Shown here piece after piece: positions 22,752-34,700 of a DNA stretch of 64,000 nt. The stretch is taken from positions 25,984 through 89,983 of the forward strand of contig CAJNOI010000181.1 of assembly GCA_905250115.1 (NCBI GenBank), written 5' to 3'. How positions within the stretch are numbered: the first letter of the stretch is position 1; each line of letters starts with the position of its first letter. The position numbers were made by a program, and so were the translations under genes. The notes under the pieces are model-generated. The model saw nothing but the letters and a program-made list of their open reading frames with translations, did no database searches and was not told the DNA's origin. This DNA is from Adineta steineri (lineage: Eukaryota > Rotifera > Eurotatoria > Adinetida > Adinetidae).

Positions 22752-25700
22752 ATGGATTTAAATGGACCTACTAGCGGTACACATTATCGTACCATACATC
22801 ATCAGCATGATGAAGTACGTCTGATTGATTATGCACGTTTATGTGAACATTTATCTTCGCGAAAAATAATTCTTCTTCAATTATTTCGTACTGCATTTCG
22901 TCGTCTTGTAAATATATAAAATTCTTAATAAAAATTATTTTCTATGAATTAATATCTTAGAATCAACGTATTATACCTGGAAAGGAAGATGAAACAATAC
23001 GTAATACATCAGCGGAATTTATTTATACAGAAGATGTTCTTCTTCCATCTTTATTATTATTTCTTACGCGAGTAAAATATTTATATATTAAATTTTAATC
23101 AATATTTATTTTTATTCAATAGAATTTCGAATGGGAATTACCAAATCTTATTCAACATTTAACAAAAATCTATCCTGATAATGATATTGTTACTGAATAT
23201 TCTCAAAAGTATATATTTATTCTTATTATTCTTTCTTTTGAACGATTTAATTATTTAGTATTACAAAACTAGGACAAGCAACATTAGTTGATATAATTGA
23301 TTTATTTCATGATTTAACAAAATTTATTCAAAAACGTGGTGAATCAAATTTTACGAATAATGAAAATCAACCAGGACATCAAACTGACAAAGTACATTAT
23401 ACAATTAAAGGCTGGAGTCTTGTTGGTATGATAGAAATCAATTTAATAACACTGAACATCTTATATATCTTCAGGTCTTTTTCTTCGTCGTCATATTTGT
23501 TCATTTGAAATGTTATCAACACCGAAATTAGAGGAACTTGTTAATAATGTTAGTCGATATGTTAATTCTTATTTACAATCATCCATATTTAAATGTCCAT
23601 TACCACCGAAAGATGATCGAATGATAATTGAATCAGGATCAATAACTGAAACTAAAAAAAATATTTCAATTCGAGAATTAAGATTACAAACAAAACAATA
23701 GTAAATAATTATTGATAAATTTTATTTCTTAGAAAATTTTTCTTTTTAAAGTTCATCATCTGAAATTACAATACCTATATCAATTAAACAAGCTGAATAT
23801 ATGTTAACTAAATTAGCATTACGTTTAGATACAGGAATTTTAGTTGATGATTATGAATTAGAAATTCTTCGATCAATTGAAAAAATCTATCCACAATTAG
23901 CTGAAGTTGTATGTAGATTATTTCGAGATAATTCCATCGTTTTACTTATCTTTTTCTTTTGATAGCCATTTGTTCATTATTTACAAGCACGTTCGAAAAA
24001 TAATTATTCTCAAGCAAATTATCATTTACATCATTATTTTGATAAACAAAACGGTTTTCAATTAACATCTGATATTGGTGCATTACATATGTCAACACTT
24101 TTATCACATTATAATTTTAAGTAAGAAATTTGTTTATTTCGATTAAAATACGAATTTTTATTTTTTTTTAGAGTTGATGCAAAAAATGCTTTAAGTGATG
24201 GAATGTCAATGTCGCTATTAAGATCAGAAAAGGATATTATGCCATTATGTGTGGTAAGTTTATGGAGTTTTTAAAAGAATTCATCTGAATTTTCTTTTTG
24301 GTGTTTTTCTAGGATCAATTAATTTCTTCAACATTAAATACTTCACAAAAAGTTGATAATCTCTTATTACTTGATAATCGATATCTGAAACAACTTGATA
24401 ATCCATCAGTAGGATTCTTAACTACGGTAATAGATTTTTTTTAATGTAAAAAAACGAATAAATAAATAATAAATATATATTTGATTGAATAGGATGATTG
24501 TGTTTGTGTTGAAAGTTGGCCATCAGTACAATTAATGAGTCGAGGAAATCTTCCAGCTGTATTGTATGTTTACATTTTATTATTTGTTTGTATATTTCAT
24601 GAATAAATAATTTTAGACAACGAATTGATATAGATTTTGAACGAACTGATGTTAAATCACGTTTCAATTGGGTTAATCGTGCTGCTATACATTATTTAAA
24701 TAAAACAGCCTTTTGGAATTTAGCTCAATATAAGTAAGAATACAACTGATTGCTTAATGAAAATAAAAATAATTCATTTATATTTTAGTGATTTCGTTCT
24801 ACTCTATTCTTCGATGGTGCTTGATAATAGTGAACATTTACATTGCCGTCATACAGATTATTATGCATTAGCATGTTCTTATCTATCAATGGCTATACTG
24901 AATCAGGTATAAATAATAAGAATACTATTAATTAGAAACATTAGTTGAGAGTTCTGTTGTATTGAACAAGAAAGCTTAGCATAGTTAGACATTGCTTCAA
25001 GAATAGAATTCTGATAGCATAAAGGGGATTCTTGAATTTCGCCAATAAGATTTTTGCCACTGTCATTATGTGATTACATATATATAAAAACAGTCCGTAA
25101 TAACTATATTGAGGGGTTTAGACTATAATATGCTTATTCTGATAATATTAGGTTAATTTGTAATATACATTTTACACTAACCTTGTGCTATTACAATTGG
25201 CGAAACTCCACTGGACTTAAGCCTGATCGCGCCTGAACTTTCGCCAATTGGCGAATGTCCTATTGGCGAAATTCTTAGAATCGATAATCTTCTTATTATT
25301 CTCTACGTCTATGAGTAAACTAAAAACAATTAGAGAATTAATAATCAATCTTACATATCGATCTAAACCGAGACTTTTATATTAACAGGGTCAATACAAT
25401 CTTGCAAGTCAAATGTTAAATAAAAGTATTGATTTAGTTCAATTATCAACGAATGCACATAATTTAATTGATATGGCACGTGCGGATGTACAATTTGTAC
25501 TTCAATGTAGACGAAATGAATGGGATAGAGCATTAATAACTGCTAAAACATTTTCCAATTATTCCCAAGTTGAATATGAAATACGGTAAAAAGAATTGTT
25601 AATTTATTACAATAACAAAAACGATTGAATCTATTCTTTTAATTCATAATTAGTCGAGCGATATGTTTGCACAATTTAAATGAACTTGATGATAGTCAAC

Positions 25701-26611
25701 GAGATCCAATTGAATTACAAAAATTATTAAATCATGAAAAAGTATCTGATCTTATTTCAAGAATAAAGTAAATTAATTCTTATATTTTATTAATTGTAAA
25801 CAATGAATCTTTTTTCTTTTTAAAGACTTTTATTATTATTAACAGAAAACTGTGCAAAAAAAAATGATGTTGTACCAAGTCTTGGATTTCTTGAAGAATG
25901 TAAACAATTATGCATCAAATATAATTTACAACATTATTTAATTCTCTGTCGTTTGTATGAAGTTCAATTGAATAAAGTATGTTAGATAATTCAACATATT
26001 TTGATTAGAAAATTTCTTTTTTTTTCCTAGTCAACTTCAACAACATCACAAGAATCCATTCGAATACTTAATTTTTGTCTTAGTGAACTTTTAAAATATG
26101 GAGATCAATATAATGTAGCTCGATGTGCGTTATTACTTGGTCGATTGTTACTATTAGAAATGACTGAAGAACGAATTTGTCCAAATAGTAAGTTATGAAA
26201 ATTATATTGATCAATAGCTCAGTAAAGAAAGACAGCAAATTCTAGTAAAATTAATTTCGAAGTACCTGATTACTATGTGAAATTTGATCAGATCTGTGTC
26301 TAAAGACAAGACATCATACAATAAACTGTTAATTATATTTATTTTAGATTTATCTGAAGCTGAACATTTACTTCTATTGGCTAAAGATATATTTACTTGT
26401 TTCCACGAAACTCTCTATTTAAAATTAACATATCTTTATCTCGTAAATATTTTTCATTTTAAAATAGAAGAAATCAAAAAAATAGAAATATTTATTTTTA
26501 TTTTAGATATTTACATATCATGATTCAATTCAAGTTGAAAAACGCAAGCAAATGACTAAATTATACAAGCAAATAGATATTAAATTAGACACTAAACCTA
26601 TTGTAATTTAA
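22752..26611 (+). CDS. ANAPC5: Anaphase-promoting complex subunit 5
   Basis: About 17 short exons from ATG 22752 (MDLNGPTSGTHYR) to TAA 26609-26611. Recognisable APC5 landmarks in order: a helical N-terminus, VGLFLRRHICSFEMLSTPKL, ISIKQAEYMLTKLALRLDTG, PFVHYLQARSKNNYSQANYH, then LHHYFDKQ, LHMSTLLSHYNF and LSDGMSMSLLRSEKD, followed by TPR-like helices to the C-terminus (TYHDSIQVEKRKQMTKLY). APC5 is a scaffold subunit of the APC/C ubiquitin ligase that drives mitotic exit. Splice phases checked at several joins (for example TA|T giving Tyr before SSSEITIP) are consistent. One intron (about 24908-25389) contains a MITE. The gene converges with the SerRS-like gene (stops 110 bp apart). Confidence 0.85.
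25034..25274 (+). mobile_element. MITE with GAATTTCGCCAATA ends, copy 1
   Basis: 241 bp bounded by a perfect 14-bp terminal inverted repeat: GAATTTCGCCAATA at 25034-25047 and TATTGGCGAAATTC at 25261-25274. It lies in an APC5 intron. Internal sequence (GATTACA, TAATAACTATATTGA, ATGCTTATTCT, TATTAGGTTAATT) is shared with the opposite-strand copy at 49581-49773. Additional CGCCAATTGGCG palindromes lie near the right end (about 25195 and 25240). No coding capacity. Confidence 0.8.
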
Positions 26612-26721
26612 AAACTTAATGTCAGATAGACAATATAAATATTTCTCTTTTCTTTATTTTCACAACTGAACAGAGAAAGAGAAAAAAATAAATGAATATA
26701 AGTTAATCTATATACATGAAA

Positions 26722-29008
26722 TTAATGAATTGATAATGCTGCTGGTAATTTAATTCCTCTACCAATTGTTTGTGAAGCTTCTAGAACACATTTCGATAAT
26801 TGTGATACATCTGCAACACGTGCATGTACCATTGCAACATAACTTTTATTATCATTATGTTTAATCATAAGTCTTCGTGCAAGATAATCATCAATTAATG
26901 AAACAGATCCAACACGTACATAATCAATTTGTGATGGAAGATAAACTTCAATTGTTAAACGTAATGATTCATATGATAAGAGTTCATATGATGGAGAAAG
27001 ACATACACGTATTGGTAAATTTAAACGATAATATAAATTTGTTATTATAGCTGCTAATTGTATAAAAATAAAATCAATAGAATTTGATTTTAAATTGATT
27101 TCATTTGGATTTAATGTTGGTGAATATTGAATTGATTTTCTAAGCATTTCTTCGAAATTTTTTGATCGTTCATCATCAGATCTCTGATGATCATCAACAA
27201 GTAAATGCTGAGAACGTTCACTGGAGAATGCTAGATAAGAAAAATTTCATTATACATTATCTTAATCATATAAAAATCAAAGATGTAACCTAATATAAAA
27301 AAAGCTATATAGGTAGCTACATGAAGGTTCTGAAAATATCTCGAAGATAATGAAAGTATCCGAGAACTTTTGCTCGAGTCAAGTATTTATGAACATTGTT
27401 TTGAAATTTTTCTATGATGATTCAAATTCTCTAGTTTTAAAATAATTGTGTTTAGGGTTGGTAGCAATTTTTTATGAGGTAATAGAGAATGACTGAACTA
27501 GAATATTCAGGTAACATGTGAATAGTGGCGTAACCAGAATTTTGGCCGAGGTTTGGTGACAGTGAGCGATGCCTGGAGGGCACACAATAAAATTTGGCTT
27601 ACAAAGCTAAAATGAGTGGTTGGGTGGCGCCCGACTAAGCCCGACCCTGGTTATGCCACTAGACGTGAAGTTAACTGAAAGCATGATTCATTTCTTCGAT
27701 GAAACCTTTATCATTAATACCAACGAAGGATAACTCACAAAAAGCAATCCAATATAAGATTACTTCTTACTAGTTGTTTTTAAAGAATACTATACTCTTA
27801 CCGAGTAATTCAATACAAGATGATTGTCCGATATGAGGACTATAATTTCGTCCAATTGAATATACATAATATGGTAGAGCATTTGATAGAAAATTTGTAC
27901 GTATAAAAGGTGATACTATTCCAAGTGGTGTTGATGTTCCAAATAGATGTAAAAGTTCTACACTATTTTCATCATCCGCATCATGTTCAACTAATTAAAA
28001 ACAAACGAAATTTTGTTAAATTTCTTTCTATTTGTTTTTTGTTTACTTACCAACAATATTAAATACATTTTTAATATCCGAAAAATGGTAACCAAATGCT
28101 TCAATTACGAATGATTTAACAACATTAACAGCTGCACAAAATTGCATGTTATATGTATCGAGACTTTTATTAAAATAATTCAATAAAATATATTCTAACT
28201 GAGCACTAAAATTAATCAATTTGAAAAAACAAATGTTAGTCTCTTATTAACTTACAATTCACCAAATGCAAATGATGAAAATGGTGCAGCATCAATTGAT
28301 GTAACTTCTGCTAAATCACGCCATGATCTCATAGTTAAACTTGATTTTCTTTGACTACCATATTCAAATAATAATTTTGGTATACTTGATTGAGGTACAG
28401 CTGTATGTAATGGAGCTGGTAATCGTAAACATGCAACAAGAAATTTTGCATTTAAAGAATATAATTGTTCACCCAATTGACGTAATTCTTCTGGCTAAAT
28501 GTACAAAATAAATCTTGGATATGAGTGTGAGTATAGGTTAGGCGCTGTTAGCTTCTTCGTCCACACCCACACCCAAAATTTCAGTAAAATGTCTATAACT
28601 TTGAACAGAAAGACTATGGACACTTTTCATACTTTACTAAGTTCTACCTTATGCACAGAGTCTGAACTTAAATCTATTCTAAACTTAATCAATTTTATAT
28701 ACTTGAGATTGTCGTTTTGCTGTTGCTTCAGCTATTTGTCTATTTAATTTTTTCCAAAGTTGATAATCATGTTCAACTTTTTTAACATCTACAATCCAAT
28801 GTCTTCTTTGAAGATTGTCTTGTAATTGTTCATGACTTTTGAATAATAATTCTAAATCAATATCGGGTTCAACAACAGTAGGAAATGGAGTATGTAGACC
28901 ACCGGGTAATAAAGCCGAACGTTCTTTATATTGTGGAATACGTTCAGCAATTAATGTACGACGAATTTCATGTAGAAAAAACCGTGTTTGTCGACGAATA
29001 ATTATCAT
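26722..29008 (-). CDS. Degenerate mitochondrial seryl-tRNA synthetase-like protein
   Basis: Multi-exon gene ending at 26722. Start at Met 29008 is preferred: ATTTTTAG sits 2 nt upstream and the product MIIIRRQTRFFLHEIRRTL looks like a mitochondrial presequence; an in-frame ATG at 29044 is the alternative. A helical N-terminal arm (KVEHDYQLWKKLNRQIAEAT) precedes a class II synthetase-like core: SWRDLAEVTSIDAAPFSSFA, ELSAQLEYILLNYF, PLGIVSPF, LPYYVYSIG, and SLIDDYLARRLMI, equivalent to the SNFTDFQARRLNI block of SerRS. The class II motif 3 (GxGxxxGR) expected next is absent and reads YVAMVHARVADVSQLSK. This fits SLIMP, the non-catalytic mitochondrial SerRS paralogue of invertebrates that partners SerRS2. 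The exact orthology needs a tree. An intron at 27231-27801 holds a MITE. Confidence 0.72.
27523..27661. mobile_element. MITE with TAGTGGCGTAACCAG ends
   Basis: 139 bp bounded by TAGTGGCGTAACCAG on the left and CTGGTTATGCCACTA on the right (inverted, one mismatch). It is GC-richer than its host, the 571-bp intron of the SerRS-like gene. A second partial inverted pair inside (GGTTGGGTGGCGCCCGAC) resembles words in the 22177 element. No coding capacity. Confidence 0.75.
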
Positions 29009-29450
29009 ATCTAAAAATATGTTGTTTTTTTTAGATATTGACATAGAAACAATTCAATAAATATTCTCAGATAGAAATTATATGTCTAAACTATCGATTA
29101 AGATTGATAAGGATAAAAATAATTTACAATTACGAGACAACATTGAATATTAACTTTTCTTTTTTTGATTGGTTTTCTAATAATAATATTTTTAAATTCA
29201 CAAATCGAAGGCAAAAAAGGAATTACATACTTTGTTTGTAATATGTATTATAAATAAACATATATTGCTCAAAAACAAAATTACAGATCTCGTTTTTTTT
29301 TTGTTGCTAATACTAACAAAAAAAGGCCATTTTGTTGTTACAGAATATACACTTCGAAAAAAATGAATAAACCAAGATATTGAGAAGAAGAAGAAGAAAA
29401 AAGTTATACTAAATGCACAGAAATATAGACTATACAAAAAAAGAAGAGAA

Positions 29451-31129
29451 TTAATCAATTTTTCGACGTTTTATATTTTTGTTTATTTGAGGAAGTAATT
29501 CATTATTATATTTTTCTGTATTTATTCGATTTGATGTCTCATCATATGTTTGTACAAATTGATCAAATCGTTGTAATAATGTATCATTATCTTTTCGTAT
29601 TTCAAGTAAAAGTTGCTCAGTTTCTTGATTTTTCTTTTCAAGATATTTTAAACGTCGATGATGATTTATTAAAGATTTTGTACGTGTATATAATAATTGT
29701 TTATAATGTTTCATTTGATATTTTTGAGATTTAACAATAAGATTTTGTTTATAGATTCGATTGTTTAACGTACTTATTTGCCGACGAAGTAAAACATTCG
29801 TTGATCGTTTATAATGATGACATACAAATGTATTACTATTAGTAGTAGTAGTAGTATTTGATGAAAATGTTGATAAATTATTACGAAGATTAGTTAATGA
29901 AGCAAAACGTGTTTGTTGTAATTTTGGTTCAATATGTTCACGAAAATGTTCAATTGCCATTGATGACATATCACGTGTTTCTTGTAAAAGTGTACGTGGA
30001 TTTGTAAATGATTGCTGTGTTTTTAAATGATTTAGTACGGAATAGATTTCATCAAGTAACTAAAATAATTCAAAAAAATAGAAAATAATAGAATTAATTA
30101 AAAATAAATTTTCTTACTCGACCCGGATAAAAGCAACAGAGTGAATTTTGTATTGATGAACCAAATGTTAATTTCAGCCATTGAATACGAGAATCAAGCG
30201 AAGAAATTATATCAAATTTTGTTGATAGAGGATGCTAAATAAAAAATACTAATCCATGAAAAAGTCTTTATCACAGAGTTATACATATTATCCATGTATT
30301 TTGAATTCATTTCATAAAAAAAGTCACAGTAGAAGAACACTATAGTTTTCAAGTGGAAGTGACTTAAACTTATGGAAGCCTGTTACAATGTTCACGATCT
30401 AATAGCTTCTATTCAAGTTCAGATTATGGGGTTAACTAATAGGTTTAGACACTATTGATCCTTTCCACAATGATTCAAGTATTACTCGAAACTGAGTGCA
30501 TAAAAATATCATCAACTTTGTTTTCAACCATCTATAATCGTCAACTGTTAAATCATTTATTTCATTATATCAAACCACCCAATGTTATATCTAAGTTTCG
30601 TTTTTCGGATGGGCGAATCAAAGTGCAGGGTGGGCGGCGCCCATTCAGTCCATCCGTTGTATAAAATCCTAGTTAAAGTACCCCTATGCAACTTTCAAAT
30701 TCAATGCTTGGATTCAATGAAAAATCAAGTAGAACATATAGCTAATACTACATCTACATCAGTCCATTAGAGACCAACTGACTTTACAATCCCGAAATAA
30801 ATTCAACTATTTCTATCAATAGCAAAACTTCCATTATAGAAGGGATATAGGTTTTATAATCAACTACAGACAAAGAAAGATTTTTTCTTACTTACTTTAT
30901 GTCTTTCCGATTCTCTTCGTGGTAGTTTTGTTTTAATTTGTTTCTGTAAATCATGAACAATTATTTCAAGTTGAAAATAACCTCGATTAAGTTGTTCAGT
31001 ACATAATCGATGAAAATGTTTTGATATTGAACGTAAACGACTTAATTCTGTATAAGAAAATGATTGTAAGATTTTTTCTTGAACAATTATTGGTAAATTT
31101 GTCAATATTAATGATACATTTGTTGTCAT
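29451..31129 (-). CDS. FBXO28: F-box only protein 28
   Basis: Three exons in phase (31129-30896, 30234-30118, 30059-29451) encode 319 residues. An F-box lies at ~8-50 (LTNLPIIVQEKILQSFSYTE). Family-specific blocks follow: GYFQLEIIVHDLQKQIK, KLPRRESERHK, SLCCFYPGRLLDEIY and DMSSMAIEHFREHIEPKLQQ, then a long coiled coil with a basic end (NIKRRKID). FBXO28 is the substrate adaptor of an SCF ubiquitin ligase in the nucleus. The ATG directly abuts TTTTTTTTGTAG, so a trans-spliced leader would supply the whole 5' UTR. The first intron (about 660 bp) is unusually long and holds a repeat fragment near 30600-30660. Confidence 0.88.
30600..30661. repeat. Short GC-rich hairpin fragment in FBXO28 intron 1
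   Basis: CGGATGGGCG and CGCCCATTCAGTCCATCCG pair imperfectly around a GGGTGGGCGGCGCCC core. The words GGGTGGGC and GGCGCC are shared with the MITE at 22177-22353. Probably a decayed or truncated relative; boundaries are uncertain. Confidence 0.35.
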
Positions 31130-31304
31130 CTACAAAAAAAATTTTTTGATTAATCATTTATTACTCAAAGATTTCTATCACGAAGAAAAATAATACTAAT
31201 GTTTTGAAGATTGATGTTATTAGAGAAAAAGAAATGCTTGTATGATATTTGAAAGAAAAAAAATATATAATTTAACAATAACAAAAGTGAAAGACAAACT
31301 TTTA

Positions 31305-32812
31305 TCAAGAATTTTGACCAAATGAAGATGATTCACGAATAAATTTGACTACTGTATGATATGTCATAAATGAAACACCAACAGATATAGGTCCTTTAAA
31401 CCAATTCATAGTAACACCTTTGTATAAACCACTTCTTATACCTTCTTCACGAATTATTTTAAAAGCCGTTACTAATGCACCAAGAGATTTATCTTGTGGA
31501 CGAACAACAGCAGCAGTTTGTAATCGACGTCGAACAACATCAAATGGATATGACACAGTTTGACCAACAAGACCAGCTATAGCACCAAATAACATTTGTT
31601 CTTTTCTATTAAGAGGACGATTTGGATGATAATCTAACAGAAACAAATTCAAAAGAAAATGATCGTTTTGTTTTTATATTTTTTTACCAAAGCGAATATG
31701 TTGAAGAGAGTCATATGTAAAAAAGACACAACCAGAATAAGGTAATACACCAATAACTGATGACAATGCACCTCGATATAAGGCAAAAAAACCTTCAGTT
31801 CGTAGTATAGTTATAAACACAGTGAATATATTACTATACCTATATAAGACAAAAATATTTATTTTCTGAAGAAAATTTGTATGTTTAATTTTTCAATTTT
31901 AAGCATTACGAATGACTCATTACTCAATTAAGATTTCAAAGATCATCATATACGTTGGTTTATTGAGTCGAAACCTTTCTCCTTACTACGTTAAAATTCT
32001 TATTCATTTTTCTTGTTAAAGGCTAAAGAGCAAGGTTGAAATACAATATAGTGCATTGCAAAATAAAAGATAATAGTCAAATGTTAGTATCAGTTGGTGG
32101 ACTTATTGAGACTGATTCTTATAGAGAATAAATTTTCGTAATATATAACATACACTGTTTTATTAGTTACTGCCATACGTGCTCTTGCTAAATCAAGTGG
32201 ATAAGTAATCGACGATGATGTTAGACCTGCTAAAGAACCAGATATAAATCGACGACCAGGTGTTTTTCTTTCAATAGAAAAAATATGTTCTTTTCATATA
32301 AACAAAAAAAATATCTTACTCATATTTATCAGTATTTAATAAACGTTTCCATTGTTCATGAGCTGAAAAATAAATTGCTGTGGAAGGAATAACACGAGCT
32401 AGATTTGCTGAGTTTCCTCGATATAAAGCAATAAATCCTTCATTTCGATATGTATCTCTTATAAATTTCAAACAAATGCTATAACTAAATTTATCAGGTC
32501 GAACTAAAAATCAAAATTGATCTTTTTTTTTATTTTATTACTTTTAAAACAAATATTTTAACCTTGAAAATTAATTTTCGCTCGATCAAATGGTGCAATT
32601 ATTGTTTTAGCTGCAGCACCTTTGAAAAATAAATAAAACGTGATCATGATGTATTGATTAATCAATGATAATTACCTGCACAACCGCCAGCAACTAATGA
32701 AGTAAGAATCTTCTGAGTATTCGAAAGCTGAATAGAATACAAAGATTAAATAATAATTTTATGATATTTTTGTTTTTCATACAGATTTATTTTCATTCAG
32801 ATCGTTGTTCAT
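31305..32812 (-). CDS. SLC25A42: Mitochondrial coenzyme A carrier, SLC25A42-like
   Basis: Seven or more exons from ATG 32812 (MNNDLNENKS) to TGA 31305. Three mitochondrial-carrier repeats carry the signatures APFDRAK, YPLDLARARM and YPFDVVRRRL. Segments typical of SLC25A42 are YRGNSANLARVIPSTAIYFS, YSNIFTVFI, LPYSGCVFFTYDSL and YKGVTMNWFKGPISVGVSFM. The family exchanges CoA and adenosine 3',5'-diphosphate for adenine nucleotides across the inner mitochondrial membrane. An intron of ~310 bp (about 31840-32150) is empty. Its start faces the first SLC35G-like gene (+) across ~290 bp, so the two may share a promoter region. The FBXO28 start is 175 bp downstream. Confidence 0.88.
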
Positions 32813-33103
32813 CTTTATAGAAATTAGTTTTCATGTTTTACATTAAAAATAAATTAAATCATCTAGAAAAATATTATTGATTTAATAGATATGTCAATAT
32901 TGAATAATAAAGTAGAATTTTATATCAATGTCCTTTATGGGTACATCACCTTATTTTCTCCAGGGCATTTGTACGTCAAACAATAACCTTATCAACAGCT
33001 AAAAACATAAAAGACAAGATCATAAACTAAGAGCATTGCGTGTATATAAATGTACTTGTACAGTCATAAAATCAAACCACAAAAAAAAACGAAACCAACG
33101 ATA

Positions 33104-34345
33104 ATGGAAAAGAAATCACGTACAAATACAGTCGAATCATCACCTTTATCTCCACAAGAAGCCGCAGCTACTCTTGATCCATTAGTTCAACCACTAAATG
33201 ATCACGATGGTTTACCTGTGTATACACGTCGACAATCATCTATTTTTTATATACCAGCTAATAGATTAAATGACTTCGATGATATTAGTATAGATGAAAA
33301 AAAATCAAATATTATTAAACAATATTTAGTTTATACGGAACGTTTTTCAGGTATTTTATATGCATTACTTGCATCATTATTATTTTCATGTTCAAATTTT
33401 GCATTAATAAAACTCAATATAATTATATTCGATGTACTTGTTATTCGATTTTCTGTATTAGCACTTATTTCACTTGGATTTATTATTTACAAAGGTTATA
33501 GTCTATATCCTGATTGTAATGGAATACTCGTAATTATTCGTTCAATATTTGCTGCTGGTGGTAGTATATGTTTTTATCTTGCTATATCTTATTTACCATT
33601 ACCAGATTTAACAACAGTTCGATATACACAAGTTGTTTGGACTGCATTACTTGCTTTGACTATATTTCGTGAACGAATTACTATACCAACAATTCTAGCA
33701 AGTATATTAACACTTGCTGGTGTGATATGTGTTGCACAACCAACATTTCTTTTTCCGCCAACGAAAATATTCAATGAAACTACACAAGAAAGATTAACAA
33801 ATGATACAACTAAACGTTCAATTGGTATGTTAGTATCTGTATCATGTGCATTAGCAATATCGATGAGTATTGTTTTAAATAAAAAATTAATTCAAAAACA
33901 AGTTCGACAAAGTATAATAATGTTGTATTTTTTATCTATAACATCCGTTGTTTTAATAATAATACAAATACATTATTGGAATTTTTCAAAAACAAGAACA
34001 CAAGAATTTAATTTTCAAAAAATATATTTAACAAAAAATTTTATATTGGCATCATTTATTTCCATATTACAAATATGTCCAATGGTTTTATCACAAAAAG
34101 CAATTAAACGTGAACATCCATCTATTGTTACTGTTGTACAATCATCTGATATTATATTTGCTATTCTACTACAGAATATGTTTTCCATTAATAAAACAAA
34201 TTTAATGGCATTAATTGGATCGATATTAGTCATAGCAAGTATATTTATTGTTGGTGGTCATAAACTTTGGTTAGATAGACAAAATCGTATGTGTATATCA
34301 ACAACAATACCAGACGATATGATTAAAGTGGAAATAAAAAATTAA
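33104..34345 (+). CDS. SLC35G/EamA-type transporter, copy 1
   Basis: Intronless, 413 residues from ATG 33104; an in-frame ATG at 33050 would add 18 residues. After a ~85-residue soluble N-terminus there are about ten hydrophobic segments in two EamA-like halves. Conserved blocks are YLPLPDLTTVRYTQVVWTAL, FRERITIPTI, GVICVAQPTFLF, KKLIQKQVRQSI and HPSIVTVVQSSDIIFAILLQ. It resembles animal SLC35G1-type proteins (drug/metabolite transporter superfamily); the substrate is unknown. It is one of a tandem pair with the gene at 34701. The lack of introns is unusual here and suggests a retrocopy origin before duplication. Confidence 0.8.
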   Translation: MEKKSRTNTVESSPLSPQEAAATLDPLVQPLNDHDGLPVYTRRQSSIFYIPANRLNDFDDISIDEKKSNIIKQYLVYTERFSGILYALLASLLFSCSNFALIKLNIIIFDVLVIRFSVLALISLGFIIYKGYSLYPDCNGILVIIRSIFAAGGSICFYLAISYLPLPDLTTVRYTQVVWTALLALTIFRERITIPTILASILTLAGVICVAQPTFLFPPTKIFNETTQERLTNDTTKRSIGMLVSVSCALAISMSIVLNKKLIQKQVRQSIIMLYFLSITSVVLIIIQIHYWNFSKTRTQEFNFQKIYLTKNFILASFISILQICPMVLSQKAIKREHPSIVTVVQSSDIIFAILLQNMFSINKTNLMALIGSILVIASIFIVGGHKLWLDRQNRMCISTTIPDDMIKVEIKN

Positions 34346-34700
34346 ATAAATATTATGAGTTTTTATATTATTCTAGCTTAAATTTTTCTAATAATAAATA
34401 TTCATATCATAAAATGTGAATTATTTTTGTTATATATTAAAATACTAAGAGTGCATGCAGTTAGATTATGACTACTCGCATGATTATAGAAAATACTGAA
34501 ACAACAGAATAGAGAAGAGAAAAAGAATCATGTACGTCGGCGCACTCTGAAGCCTGAAGAACAACAAGGTCGTTTATTTTGCGTTCAGTAGTATTCGTAC
34601 AAAGAAAAAGGCGAGAAAAAGAAAAGTACTGCCATCAGAGAGGTTAATCGAAGACAAGAAAAGAAAAGGAAAAAAACTAGAAGAGAAACCAGTTTGCACT
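34346..34700. other. Spacer between tandem SLC35G genes
   Basis: 355 bp. The first half is AT-rich 3' flank; from about 34500 it becomes purine-rich (GAGAAGAGAAAAAG and similar) up to the ATG at 34701. It probably contains the second gene's promoter and 5' UTR; no defined element was recognised. Confidence 0.4.

Noticed and set aside
30455..30770. Open frames in FBXO28 intron 1
   Set aside because: They lie inside an intron whose splice sites join FBXO28 exons perfectly; the less AT-biased part is better explained as a repeat fragment.
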